From Alcanivorax borkumensis SK2 (GTDB lineage Bacteria; Pseudomonadota; Gammaproteobacteria; Pseudomonadales; Alcanivoracaceae), in NCBI RefSeq assembly GCF_000009365.1, contig NC_008260.1, positions 1,399,501 to 1,463,500 on the forward strand: 64,000 nt of DNA, written 5' to 3'. Of this stretch, positions 9,389 through 18,162 are shown piece by piece. The notes under the pieces are model-generated. The model did no database searches. It was given only the letters and a program-made list of their open reading frames with translations, and was not told where the DNA came from. The position numbers and the translations under genes are program-made. How positions within the stretch are numbered: the first letter of the stretch is position 1; every line of letters begins with the position of its first letter.

Positions 9389-11394
9389 TGGTTGCCTCCC
9401 GTTGCGCCGTTATCCGTGTCCTCGTCTTGGGCGGTGAAGTCCACCAGTAGCGTTCCTTCACTGACGCTGTCTCCCGCCGCAACGGTGAAATTGTTTACCG
9501 TTCCGGGCACGGTGGCACGCAAAGTGTGTTCCATTTTCATGGCTTCCAGTGTGATCACCGCATCGCCGGCTTCAACGCTATCGCCGGGGACCACATGCAA
9601 GGCGACAATGGTACCGCTCATGGGAGCACTAAATCCGCCGGCATCGTCATGCTGGGCCGTATCACGGCTGGGGTTCAGGGTCACCGGGTAAGCCTGACCG
9701 CCAACGAACAACGTCAGTCTGTGGGCATTTTGCCAAGCAAAACGGGCCGCCAAGCTATCGGTGCCCCAGTGCAGACGCAGGCTGTGTTCGGTTGTGTTAA
9801 CGCTGAAGCTCAGTGGCGCGCTGTGCTCGCCTATAGTGGCGTGTTGCTGGTCCTCGCGTACGGTGAGTTGTTCGCCATTGGCTTCGACACGGGTTTGCCG
9901 CAAACGCTGGTTGAGCGGGCGCCAGCCGTTAAGTGAATGCCAGGGAGAATCGCTGGCGACATTTTCTGCCTGCAAGCGTGTCGCGGCCAGCGCCAGCAGT
10001 TCAGTATTGACGGCGGTGGCGTCCATTAACTGCGGGCGGTGCTCCAGCAAACGGGTGTCCAGCTCAGCACCGGCAAATGCATCGTCATTAAGGACTCTGC
10101 GTAGGAAGGCGGCGTTGTGATGGATACCGTCCAGCTCCAACGCGTCGAGTGCATTGATCAGTTGTTGACGGGCGGCATTGCGATCGCTGCCATGGCAAAT
10201 AAGTTTGGCGATCATCGGGTCGTAGTGTTCGTCTACTCGGTCGCCCTGTTCGTAGCCCGCATCCACCCGGCTTTGGCCATGAGGCCAGCGCAGGTGGTGG
10301 AGTAAGCCGGAGGAGGGCAGGAAACCCTGTTCGGGATTTTCCGCATAGAGACGTACTTCCATGGCGGCACCATGGCGTGTAATTTGCTCTTGTTGCTTAG
10401 GCAACGGTTCCCCGGCGGCCACGGACAGCTGCCAAGCCACCAGGTCTTCGCCAGTGATCATCTCGGTCACCGGGTGCTCTACCTGCAAGCGGGTATTCAT
10501 TTCCATGAAAAAGAACTGCCCACCGTCAGCGTCACCACCGGCTGCAGGGGGCGAGTAAAGAAATTCCACGGTGCCGGCGCCACGATAATCAATGGCTTTG
10601 GCTGCTTGCACTGCGGCATGGCCAAAAGCGTTACGGGTTGCTTCATCAAGACCCGGCGCGGGGGCTTCTTCAATAATTTTTTGGTGGCGACGTTGTACCG
10701 AGCAATCACGTTCGAACAGGTGGACGGCGTTACCATGATTATCTGCAAACACCTGCACTTCCACATGGCGGGCGGTGGCCAAATAGCGTTCCAGCAGCAC
10801 TCGATCGTCGCCAAACGCATTGGCCGCTTCTCGGCGTGCGGCGGCCAAGGCTTCATCGAATTCCCCGGCAGCATTCACTACACGCATGCCTTTTCCGCCG
10901 CCCCCGGCCACGGCCTTGATTAGCAGAGGGAAGCCGACCGTTGTTGCGGCGGCGGTTAGCTCGCTGTCGCTGGCACCTTCTTCATCGAAACCGGGCAGAA
11001 CCGGAACGCCGCTTTGCGACATCAATTTCCGGGCGGCGGCCTTGTCGCCCATTACTTCGATGGCTCGGGCGTTGGGGCCCACAAAAATGATACCAGCCTG
11101 GTCGCAAGCTGCGGCAAAGTCGGTGTTCTCGGATAGAAATCCGTAGCCGGGGTGAATAGCATCGGCCCCGGTGGCCTTGGCGGCGGCGATTACCTTGTCG
11201 ATCACCAAGTAGCTTTCCCGTGCTGCGGCCGGGCCCAGGCACACAGCCTGATCCGCTTCCATTACGTGGGGTAAGCTGGCGTCGGGTTCGGAATAGACCG
11301 CCACCGTGGCAATACCCTGTTGGCGGCAGGTGCGCATGATGCGACGAGCAATTTCGCCGCGGTTAGCGATCAGGAGTTTTTTTATCTTTGCCAT
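9385..11394 (-). CDS. liuD: Methylcrotonyl-CoA carboxylase, biotin-containing alpha subunit
   Basis: Biotin-dependent subunit of the leucine-pathway carboxylase, 669 residues. Domains in order are an N-terminal biotin carboxylase domain (KLLIANRGEIARRIMRT), the ATP-grasp glycine loop KAVAGGGGKGMRVV, the active-site region MEMNTRLQVEHPVTEMITG, a linker domain, and the C-terminal biotinyl domain with EAMKMEH (biotinylated Lys about 620). It could be confused with propionyl- or geranyl-CoA carboxylase alpha chains, but its position beside liuABC settles the assignment. A 211-bp gap separates it from liuC, longer than elsewhere in the operon. Confidence 0.94.
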
Positions 11395-11605
11395 AACAGA
11401 GCCTATATCAGTGGCAATGGTCGGAGCGTCGCTGGCAGCGCGATCATGATGCGTTCAAGGTTCAAAAGTGTGAGATAGCGCATTATCTTTTTTGAGATTC
11501 GTGCCCGCGAAACTTCTAGAATCTGGCCGATTTCGCGTTTCAATTTTACACTTTAAACATTCAACGGTTTCTCATTTCGCCGCTAGCGATGCTTCTTGCG
11601 TGTGG
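11395..11605. other. 211-bp gap between liuC and liuD
   Basis: No gene. It contains an inverted repeat, CGCGAAA (11506-11512) and TTTCGCG (11531-11537), around TTCTAGAA. On the minus strand TTGAAA and TCTAGA hexamers are separated by 17 bases, so an internal promoter for liuD-aacS is possible but weak. Confidence 0.3.
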
Positions 11606-12379
11606 TTAGACCCAGTGCGGGCTGCGTTTTTCTAAAAAAGCGCTGAGCCCTTCCTGGCCTTCATCACCGGTGCGTAGTCGGGCGATGAAGGAAGCGGTGT
11701 CATTGATCATGGCGTCGTTAATGGGGCCATCACTGACTCGGGCAATAAGTGCTCGGGCTTCTACTTGTGCCTGGGGGCCACCCGCAAGTAGTGCGTCGAT
11801 CAACCCGTCTACGGTGCTGTCCAGGGCGTCTTCGCTAACCACCTCGTGGACAATGCCAATCTGTTGAGCTCGCTCGGCGGGAATCACTTCTGCAGTCATG
11901 AAAAAGCGGTTAGCCTGTCGGGCGCCCATGGCACGAACCACGTAGGGGCTGATTACCGCGGGCACGATGCCGAGTTTTACTTCACTGAGGCAGAAACGGG
12001 CATTGTCTGCCGCCACCGCCATGTCCGCCGCGCAGATCAACCCCAAAGCGCCACCAAAAGCGGCCCCCTGCACGCGCGCAATCACCGGCTTGGCGCATTG
12101 ATCAATGGCCTGCATCAGCGTCGCCATGCGCAAAGCGTCCTGTTGGTTTTGCTTGGCGTCCAATTTGCCCATGGCACGCATCCAGTTAAGGTCTGCGCCG
12201 GCGGAAAAATGCTTGCCAGCGGCCTGCAGTACCACCACGCGGACGCTGTCGTCACTGCCGGCCTGTTTAAAGGCTTCAGTGAGTGAGGCGATGATGGTGT
12301 CATCAAACGCATTACGCTTGTTCGGGTTATTCAGCGTAATCCGGGCCACCTGGTTTTTGATGTCTGTGGTAACACTCAT
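11606..12379 (-). CDS. liuC: Methylglutaconyl-CoA hydratase
   Basis: Crotonase-family enzyme of 257 residues that hydrates 3-methylglutaconyl-CoA to HMG-CoA. The oxyanion-hole segments HFSAGADLNWM and GAAFGGALGLICAADMAVA are intact, as is the trimer-forming C terminus ending SAFLEKRSPHW. Crotonases cannot be told apart reliably by these motifs, so the specific name rests on its place between liuB and liuD in a complete carboxylase cluster. The gap to liuB is 54 bp. Confidence 0.92.
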   Translation of the reverse strand: MSVTTDIKNQVARITLNNPNKRNAFDDTIIASLTEAFKQAGSDDSVRVVVLQAAGKHFSAGADLNWMRAMGKLDAKQNQQDALRMATLMQAIDQCAKPVIARVQGAAFGGALGLICAADMAVAADNARFCLSEVKLGIVPAVISPYVVRAMGARQANRFFMTAEVIPAERAQQIGIVHEVVSEDALDSTVDGLIDALLAGGPQAQVEARALIARVSDGPINDAMINDTASFIARLRTGDEGQEGLSAFLEKRSPHWV

Positions 12380-12433
12380 TGTTGACGTCCTGTTTTGTAT
12401 CTGGCTTTGGGCATTAGGCTTTCTGCCGCCTGT

Positions 12434-14041
12434 TCACATCCGGAATACGCCGTAGCGTGTTTCTTCGATCGGTGCGTTAAGACTGGCGGAAATGGCGAGG
12501 CCAAGGACATCGCGGGTGTCCGCCGGGTCGATGACGCCGTCATCCCAGAGCCGGGCGCTGGCGTACCAAGGTTGCGCCATTTCCTCGTAGCGCTGAGTCA
12601 TTTCAGTTTGAAATTCGAGGGCTTGTTCGTCACTCCAAACTTGACCTTTTTTCTTCAGGGAAGCTTGCTTCACTTGGGTCAATACACTGGCGGCCTGTTC
12701 GCCTCCCATTACCGAAATGCGGGCATTGGGCCACATAAACATGAACCGCGGGTCGTAGGCTCGACCACACATGCCGTAGTTGCCGGCCCCGAAGCTACCA
12801 CCGGTCACCACGGTGAATTTGGGGACGGTGGCGCAGGCCACCGCGTTGACCATCTTGGCTCCGTGCTTGGCAATGCCTTCGGCTTCGTATTTCTGGCCGA
12901 CCATAAAGCCGGTGATGTTCTGCAGGAACAGCAGAGGGATCTTGCGTTGGTTGCACAGCTCGATGAAGTGCGCCCCTTTCTGGGCAGATTCCGAGTACAG
13001 CACGCCATCGTTGGCAAGAATGCCCACCGGGTAGCCGTGAATTCGGGCGAAACCGCACACCAGAGTGGTGCCGTAGCGGGATTTGAATTCGTCCAGTTCC
13101 GAGCCATCCACGATGCGAGCAATCAGTTCGCGAGCGGGCATGGGTTGGCGTGTGGTTGTGGGAATGACGCCGTACAATTCGTCAGGGGCGTAGGCTGGTG
13201 CCTGCACAGGCAATCGTTTTACTTGATCCGGTTTGTGCCAGTTCAAGTGGGCAATACATTGTCGCGCTAGCTCGAAGGCGTGGGGTTCATCTTCAGCCAG
13301 GTGATCCGCAACGCCTGATTGTTCGCAATGCAGGTTGGCCCCGCCCAGGTCTTCAGCGCTGACCACTTCACCGGTAGCCGCTTTTACCAGCGGTGGGCCG
13401 GCCAGAAAGATAGTGGCTTGTTCTTTCACCATAATCACTTCGTCTGCCATGGCGGGCACATAGGCGCCGCCAGCGGTGCACGAACCTAACACCACGCTGA
13501 TTTGAGGAATCCCCCGGGCGGACATGTTGGCCATGTTGAAAAAAATACGCCCGAAATGTTCGCGGTCAGGGAATACCTCATCTTGACGGGGCAGGTTCGC
13601 TCCGCCGGAATCCACCAAGTAGATGCAAGGCAGGCGGTTTTCTGCAGCAATGGTCTGGGCGCGCAGGTGTTTTTTAACTGTAAGGGGGTAATAGCTTCCG
13701 CCTTTCACAGTGGGGTCGTTGGCGACGATCATGCACTCTACGCCTTGTACCCGACCGATTCCGCCGACGCAGCCAGCGGCGGGGACATCCTCCCCGTAGA
13801 CACCGTCAGCGGCGAGGGCGGAAATTTCCAGAAACGGAGAGCCCGGATCAAGCAGGAAATTGATACGCTCACGAACGGGAAGTTTGCCGCGCTCACGCAA
13901 GCGCTGCTCCGCCGCTTCACCACCGCCATGGGCAATGTGGTCAAGCTTGTCCTGCAATTGCTGACGCAGTTGCAAGTTGTGCTCCCGGTTGGCCAGGAAA
14001 TCAGGGCTGTTGGGGTTGATCTGGCTATTAATTTTGGGCAT
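12434..14041 (-). CDS. liuB: Methylcrotonyl-CoA carboxylase, carboxyltransferase beta subunit
   Basis: Carboxyltransferase subunit of 535 residues, the normal length for LiuB/MccB. Tandem crotonase-fold halves are seen: the N-terminal half has [20 protein letters not shown] and [18 protein letters not shown], and the C-terminal half has [13 protein letters not shown] and [18 protein letters not shown] with [11 protein letters not shown]. These bind acyl-CoA and carboxybiotin at the dimer interface. It partners with LiuD to form the alpha6beta6 enzyme. It is 68 bp downstream of liuA. Confidence 0.95.
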   Translation of the reverse strand: MPKINSQINPNSPDFLANREHNLQLRQQLQDKLDHIAHGGGEAAEQRLRERGKLPVRERINFLLDPGSPFLEISALAADGVYGEDVPAAGCVGGIGRVQGVECMIVANDPTVKGGSYYPLTVKKHLRAQTIAAENRLPCIYLVDSGGANLPRQDEVFPDREHFGRIFFNMANMSARGIPQISVVLGSCTAGGAYVPAMADEVIMVKEQATIFLAGPPLVKAATGEVVSAEDLGGANLHCEQSGVADHLAEDEPHAFELARQCIAHLNWHKPDQVKRLPVQAPAYAPDELYGVIPTTTRQPMPARELIARIVDGSELDEFKSRYGTTLVCGFARIHGYPVGILANDGVLYSESAQKGAHFIELCNQRKIPLLFLQNITGFMVGQKYEAEGIAKHGAKMVNAVACATVPKFTVVTGGSFGAGNYGMCGRAYDPRFMFMWPNARISVMGGEQAASVLTQVKQASLKKKGQVWSDEQALEFQTEMTQRYEEMAQPWYASARLWDDGVIDPADTRDVLGLAISASLNAPIEETRYGVFRM

Positions 14042-14109
14042 GGATTATCTCGCAGGACGCCAGACGCAGAACGTCTGACGCCATAGTTTCCGGCGTTGGG
14101 CTTCAGGCG

Positions 14110-15273
14110 TCAGGCCGTTTCATTAAACAACTCGCGGCCGATAAGCATGCGGCGGATTTCACTGGTGCCGGCGCCGATTTCATAGAGTTTGGCATCACGC
14201 AGTAGGCGGCCAGTGGGGTACTCGTTGATGTAACCGTTACCGCCCAAGGCTTGAATGGCCTCCAGTGCCATTTTGGTGGCGTTTTCGGCACAGTAGAGAA
14301 TCACACCAGCGGCATCCTTGCGGTTAGTTTCGCCGCGGTCGCACGCTTTGGCCACGTTATAGAGGTAGCTACGGCTGGCGTTAAGCGTCACGTACATATC
14401 GGCGATTTTGCCTTGCATGAGCTGGAATTCGCCGATGGCCTTGCCGAATTGTTTGCGTTCATGAACGTAGGGAACCACTACATCCATACACGCTTGCATG
14501 ATGCCAGTGGTGGCGCCGGATAGTACGGTGCGCTCGTAATCGAGGCCACTCATTAGTACTTTGACCCCTTCGCCTACAGAGCCAAGAACGTTCTCTTCCG
14601 GTACCCGACAATCTTGAAATACCAATTCACAGGTGTTGGAGCCGCGCATGCCGAGTTTGTCGAGTTTTTGGGCTTGCGAGAAGCCGGCAAAACTGCGCTC
14701 AACAATAAAGGCTGTGATGCCGCGTGGCCCTGCGTTGGTATCTGTTTTGGCGTAAATTACATAGGTGTGTGCGTCGGGGCCGTTGGTGATCCACATCTTG
14801 TTGCCGTTGAGCACATAGTGGTCACCTTGTTTGTCCGCGCGCAGGGTCATGCTAACCACGTCGGAGCCGGCGCCGGGCTCACTCATGGCAAGGGCGCCGA
14901 TATGCTCGCCGCTGACCAGTTTGGGCAGGTATTTTTCACGCTGGGCATCGTTGCCGTTGAGATAGATTTGGTTAACGCACAGGTTGGAATGGGCACCGTA
15001 TGACAGGGCAATGGAAGCAGAAGCCCGAGAAATTTCTTCCATCACCAAGGTGTGGGCCAGATAGCCCATATTGGCGCCGCCATATTCTTCGCTGACGGTA
15101 ACGCCAAGGACACCAAGGTCGCCAAGTTTTTTCCACATCTCTACCGGGAACTCGTTACTGCTATCGACTTCGGCAGCGATGGGGGCGATTTCTTTCTGGG
15201 CGAAATGGCGGACGCTGTCGCGCAGGGCAATCAGAGTTTCGTCTAAGTCAAAATTAAAAGTGCTCTCAAACAT
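14110..15273 (-). CDS. liuA: Isovaleryl-CoA dehydrogenase
   Basis: FAD-dependent acyl-CoA dehydrogenase of 387 residues, oxidising isovaleryl-CoA to 3-methylcrotonyl-CoA. The signature [14 protein letters not shown] and the C-terminal [19 protein letters not shown] are present. The catalytic glutamate is in [11 protein letters not shown], the position characteristic of isovaleryl-CoA dehydrogenases; the alternative C-terminal position reads GAGTSEI instead of a YEGT motif, as expected. The start overlaps the liuR reading frame by 8 bp, indicating translational coupling. Confidence 0.95.
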   Translation of the reverse strand: MFESTFNFDLDETLIALRDSVRHFAQKEIAPIAAEVDSSNEFPVEMWKKLGDLGVLGVTVSEEYGGANMGYLAHTLVMEEISRASASIALSYGAHSNLCVNQIYLNGNDAQREKYLPKLVSGEHIGALAMSEPGAGSDVVSMTLRADKQGDHYVLNGNKMWITNGPDAHTYVIYAKTDTNAGPRGITAFIVERSFAGFSQAQKLDKLGMRGSNTCELVFQDCRVPEENVLGSVGEGVKVLMSGLDYERTVLSGATTGIMQACMDVVVPYVHERKQFGKAIGEFQLMQGKIADMYVTLNASRSYLYNVAKACDRGETNRKDAAGVILYCAENATKMALEAIQALGGNGYINEYPTGRLLRDAKLYEIGAGTSEIRRMLIGRELFNETA

Positions 15274-15664
15274 GATCGGGGTTCTCCAAGGCAGTGAGGG
15301 CGTCTTCGCAGCGCTGGTCGGCGTCGTCCAGCTCCTGCTGTAGAGCCTGAATATCTCTAAGTTGCTGGTTCAGCTGGTCTCGACGCTGCTGGATTTTGTC
15401 TTGCAGTGCCAATAGCTGATTGCGGTTATCACCGCTGGGCTGATACATCTTGATCAACTCTCTGGACTCGGCCAGGGAGAACCCAAGGCGTTTGCCACGC
15501 AGAATCAATTTCAATGTGACCCGGTCTGCGGGGGAGTAGACTCGTGTTTGCCCCCGTCGGGCCGGGCTGAGCAGCCCCTGATCTTCATAAAAGCGAATGG
15601 TGCGAGTCGTCACGTCAAATTCCCGCGCCAGTTCACCAATGCTGTATATCTGTTTTTTGGGCAT
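15266..15664 (-). CDS. liuR: MerR-family regulator of branched-chain/leucine catabolism LiuR
   Basis: MerR-type regulator of 132 residues. The N-terminal winged helix-turn-helix reads [20 protein letters not shown], followed by [18 protein letters not shown] and a long C-terminal dimerisation coiled coil (about residues 75-125) rich in Gln and Leu. No cysteine cluster for metal sensing is seen, consistent with an acyl-CoA or related ligand. As first gene of the operon it likely regulates itself and liuABCD-aacS through the perfect palindrome 20 bp upstream. Confidence 0.93.
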   Translation of the reverse strand: MPKKQIYSIGELAREFDVTTRTIRFYEDQGLLSPARRGQTRVYSPADRVTLKLILRGKRLGFSLAESRELIKMYQPSGDNRNQLLALQDKIQQRRDQLNQQLRDIQALQQELDDADQRCEDALTALENPDHV

Positions 15665-15683
15665 GGCGAAATCCTAGGGGAGG

Positions 15684-15699
15684 TTTACGTTAACGTAAA
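15684..15699. promoter_or_regulatory. Candidate LiuR operator
   Basis: Perfect 16-bp palindrome TTTACGTTAACGTAAA, 19 bp from the liuR ATG and 88 bp from the start of the divergent MMPL gene. On the minus strand its first half (TTTACG) could be a -35 box, 17 bases from TAGGAT (15676-15671). Placement of an operator across the -35/-10 spacer is typical for MerR proteins. TAGGAT also contains the only AGGA available as ribosome-binding site, so the exact transcript start is ambiguous. Confidence 0.75.
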
Positions 15700-15787
15700 G
15701 TGGTGATTTTGGCCTTTCCGGTCCGTGACACTGTATTTACCTATGCCTAGACTCCCAACGTAATCTATGGGGACAGTGGGAATAACA

Positions 15788-18088
15788 ATGAAAGAGACTT
15801 GGAGTCGCTGGGTGGTGGAGCATCCAGTGTGGGTGCTATTGATTTGTAGTGCGCTATGCGTAGTCATGGCCACCGGACTGCAGGGGTTTCGCAATAATAA
15901 CGATCCACGCATTTTCTTTACCCAGGAAAACCCTGATTTCAAACGGTTTATGGCCCTGGAAGACAGCTTTACCGCCAATGAGGTGGTGTTGTTTGTGGTA
16001 CACCCGAAGAACGGTCGGGTGTTCGAACCGCAAACGTTGGCGGCGATTGAGTCACTGACTGACGATGCTTGGACGCTACCGTACTCCACCCGGGTGGATT
16101 CCCTGACCAACTTCCAGCATACCGAGGTAGATGGAGACGAACTGTACGTGGCACCTCTGGTGGAAGATGCCGCAGACATGGCACCGAATGAGATAGCCTT
16201 GGTACGCGAAATTGCCCTGAAAGAACCTGCATTGGTTGGGCGGCTGGTCTCTGAAAAGGGGCATGTGGCGGGCATCGTGGCTACTGTAACCATGGATGAG
16301 GGCAACACCGAAGCGCCGGTGATTACCCAGGCGGCCCGCGAGATGGCACAGGCCTACCGGGAGCGTTACCCGGATATCGAGTTTATGGTCACCGGTACGG
16401 TGGTGTTTTCCCAGGCTTCCGCCGATGCCACCGAACAATCCATGGTGACCACCTTGCCATTGGCTTTTGTGGTGATGCTGCTGTGTCTGTGGCTGATTAT
16501 GCGCAGTGCCATTTTTGTGGTCGTGACGGTGATGGTGATTGGGTTTTCCATCGCCTCGGCTATGGGCATTGCCACGTGGCTGGGGATAGAGTTTTCGCCC
16601 ATCGTGGGTATGGCGCCCGCCATGATTCTGACCCTGGCAGTGGCGGATTCAGTGCATATTCTGGCCAGCTACCGGCACGAATGTTTGCAAGGCAAGGAGC
16701 GGGCGGCGGCTATGCTAGAAAGCCTGCGCATCAATATTCAGCCGGTCTGGCTCACCAGTTTTACTACGGCGATTGGCTTTGCAATTCTGAATTTCTCCGA
16801 GTCTCAACCGTTCCGTGCTTTAGGGAATGTGGTATTGATCGGGGTGCTGCTGGCGTTTGTGTTCTCGGTCGTGCTGCTACCGGCTCTGGTGATGTTGCTG
16901 CCGCACCGTATTGAGCCGGGTAAGCAGCGGGATTTTGCTCCCTTGATGGGGGCGCTGGCCGCACATCTGAATCGCCATTTCAAACCCTGGTTGCTGGGCA
17001 TGTCAGCGGTGGTAGTGGTGCTAACCGCCGCCATCGGCTTGAACCGCATCAATGATGTGTTTAATGAATATTTTGATGAAACCTTTGAGGTTCGTCAGGT
17101 GAACGATTTCGCCATGAGCAATCTTACCGGCATGCATCGTATTGATTATGCGGTGCACTCCGGGGAGTCTGGCGGGGCCATGGAGCCTGCGTACCTGAAG
17201 CACATTGATGATTTAATTATCTGGTTGGAGCAACAGGATGAAGTGGTCTATGCCTCAGCCTATTCAGATGTCATTAAGCGGCTTAATCGAGACATGCATG
17301 GCGGTGATTCGCAGTGGTATCGCATTCCGCAATCCCGCGAGCTAATTTCTCAGTACACCTTGCTGTATGAATTATCGTTGCCCCAAGGGCTAGGCTTGGA
17401 AGATCAATTGGATATCGATAAGGAACAAGCGAGGGTGATCGTCTTGCTAGAAAACATTGGTTCGCACCCGGTACTGGAGTTCAATGAACGAGTTGAAGCG
17501 TGGATGGAGGATCATTGGCCGCAATACATGCACAGCAAAGGAACCGGCATGGACATTCTGTTTGGCCGGGTCACCATGCGCAATATTCAAAGCATGCTCG
17601 GGGGTGCGCTGGTCGCCTTGGTTAGTGTTTCGGTGCTGTTGGTCATAGCGCTGCGATCTGTGCGCTACGGGGCCTTGTCATTGCTGCCCAACCTGTTGCC
17701 GGCGGCCATGGCTTTTGGGTTATGGGGGCTGGTGAACGGCGAAATTGGACTGGCAGTGTCAGTGGTGGCCTGTATGACCTTGGGGATTGTGGTCGATGAC
17801 ACGGTGCATTTCCTCAGCAAATATGTGCGTGCCAAACGTGAATTAGGCCTTAATACTGAACAGGCGGTGGAATATGCCTTGCGCACCGTTGGTGTGGCAC
17901 TGGTGGCCACATCGGTGGTATTGGTGGCCAACTTTGCGGTGATTGGTACCAGCCATTTTTATCCTAATTCCAGCATGGGGCAGTTATCGGCAATCACCAT
18001 TGCCATGGCGTTGATTGTAGATTTCTTCTTTTTCGTGCCGTTGCTGGTTGCACTGGACCGCCGTAAGCAGATTAGGGCGGGTGCATAG
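15788..18088 (+). CDS. MMPL/RND-family (HAE3-type) exporter
   Basis: A 766-residue integral membrane protein with the duplicated RND layout: one transmembrane helix, a large periplasmic loop, five helices, then the same again. Each half has the family motif in its fourth helix: AVADSVHILASYRHE and IVVDDTVHFLSKYVRAK; the aspartates are the expected proton-relay sites. HAE3/MMPL proteins move lipids, hopanoids or other hydrophobic compounds; the substrate is unknown. The ATG at 15788 is preferred over one at 15767 because it follows a GGGA ribosome-binding site. It is divergent from liuR and may share its control region. Confidence 0.9.
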   Translation: MKETWSRWVVEHPVWVLLICSALCVVMATGLQGFRNNNDPRIFFTQENPDFKRFMALEDSFTANEVVLFVVHPKNGRVFEPQTLAAIESLTDDAWTLPYSTRVDSLTNFQHTEVDGDELYVAPLVEDAADMAPNEIALVREIALKEPALVGRLVSEKGHVAGIVATVTMDEGNTEAPVITQAAREMAQAYRERYPDIEFMVTGTVVFSQASADATEQSMVTTLPLAFVVMLLCLWLIMRSAIFVVVTVMVIGFSIASAMGIATWLGIEFSPIVGMAPAMILTLAVADSVHILASYRHECLQGKERAAAMLESLRINIQPVWLTSFTTAIGFAILNFSESQPFRALGNVVLIGVLLAFVFSVVLLPALVMLLPHRIEPGKQRDFAPLMGALAAHLNRHFKPWLLGMSAVVVVLTAAIGLNRINDVFNEYFDETFEVRQVNDFAMSNLTGMHRIDYAVHSGESGGAMEPAYLKHIDDLIIWLEQQDEVVYASAYSDVIKRLNRDMHGGDSQWYRIPQSRELISQYTLLYELSLPQGLGLEDQLDIDKEQARVIVLLENIGSHPVLEFNERVEAWMEDHWPQYMHSKGTGMDILFGRVTMRNIQSMLGGALVALVSVSVLLVIALRSVRYGALSLLPNLLPAAMAFGLWGLVNGEIGLAVSVVACMTLGIVVDDTVHFLSKYVRAKRELGLNTEQAVEYALRTVGVALVATSVVLVANFAVIGTSHFYPNSSMGQLSAITIAMALIVDFFFFVPLLVALDRRKQIRAGA

Positions 18089-18162
18089 GCTCTAGCCAGT
18101 GTGATAAGGCGGTGTTAACGTAGCTCGAAACCGGTTTTCCCGTTTCTTCGGAACAAAACACA

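Noticed and set aside
16900..17100. Frameshift or gene fusion between the two halves of the MMPL exporter
   Set aside because: The duplicated layout with one continuous frame is normal for RND/MMPL proteins.
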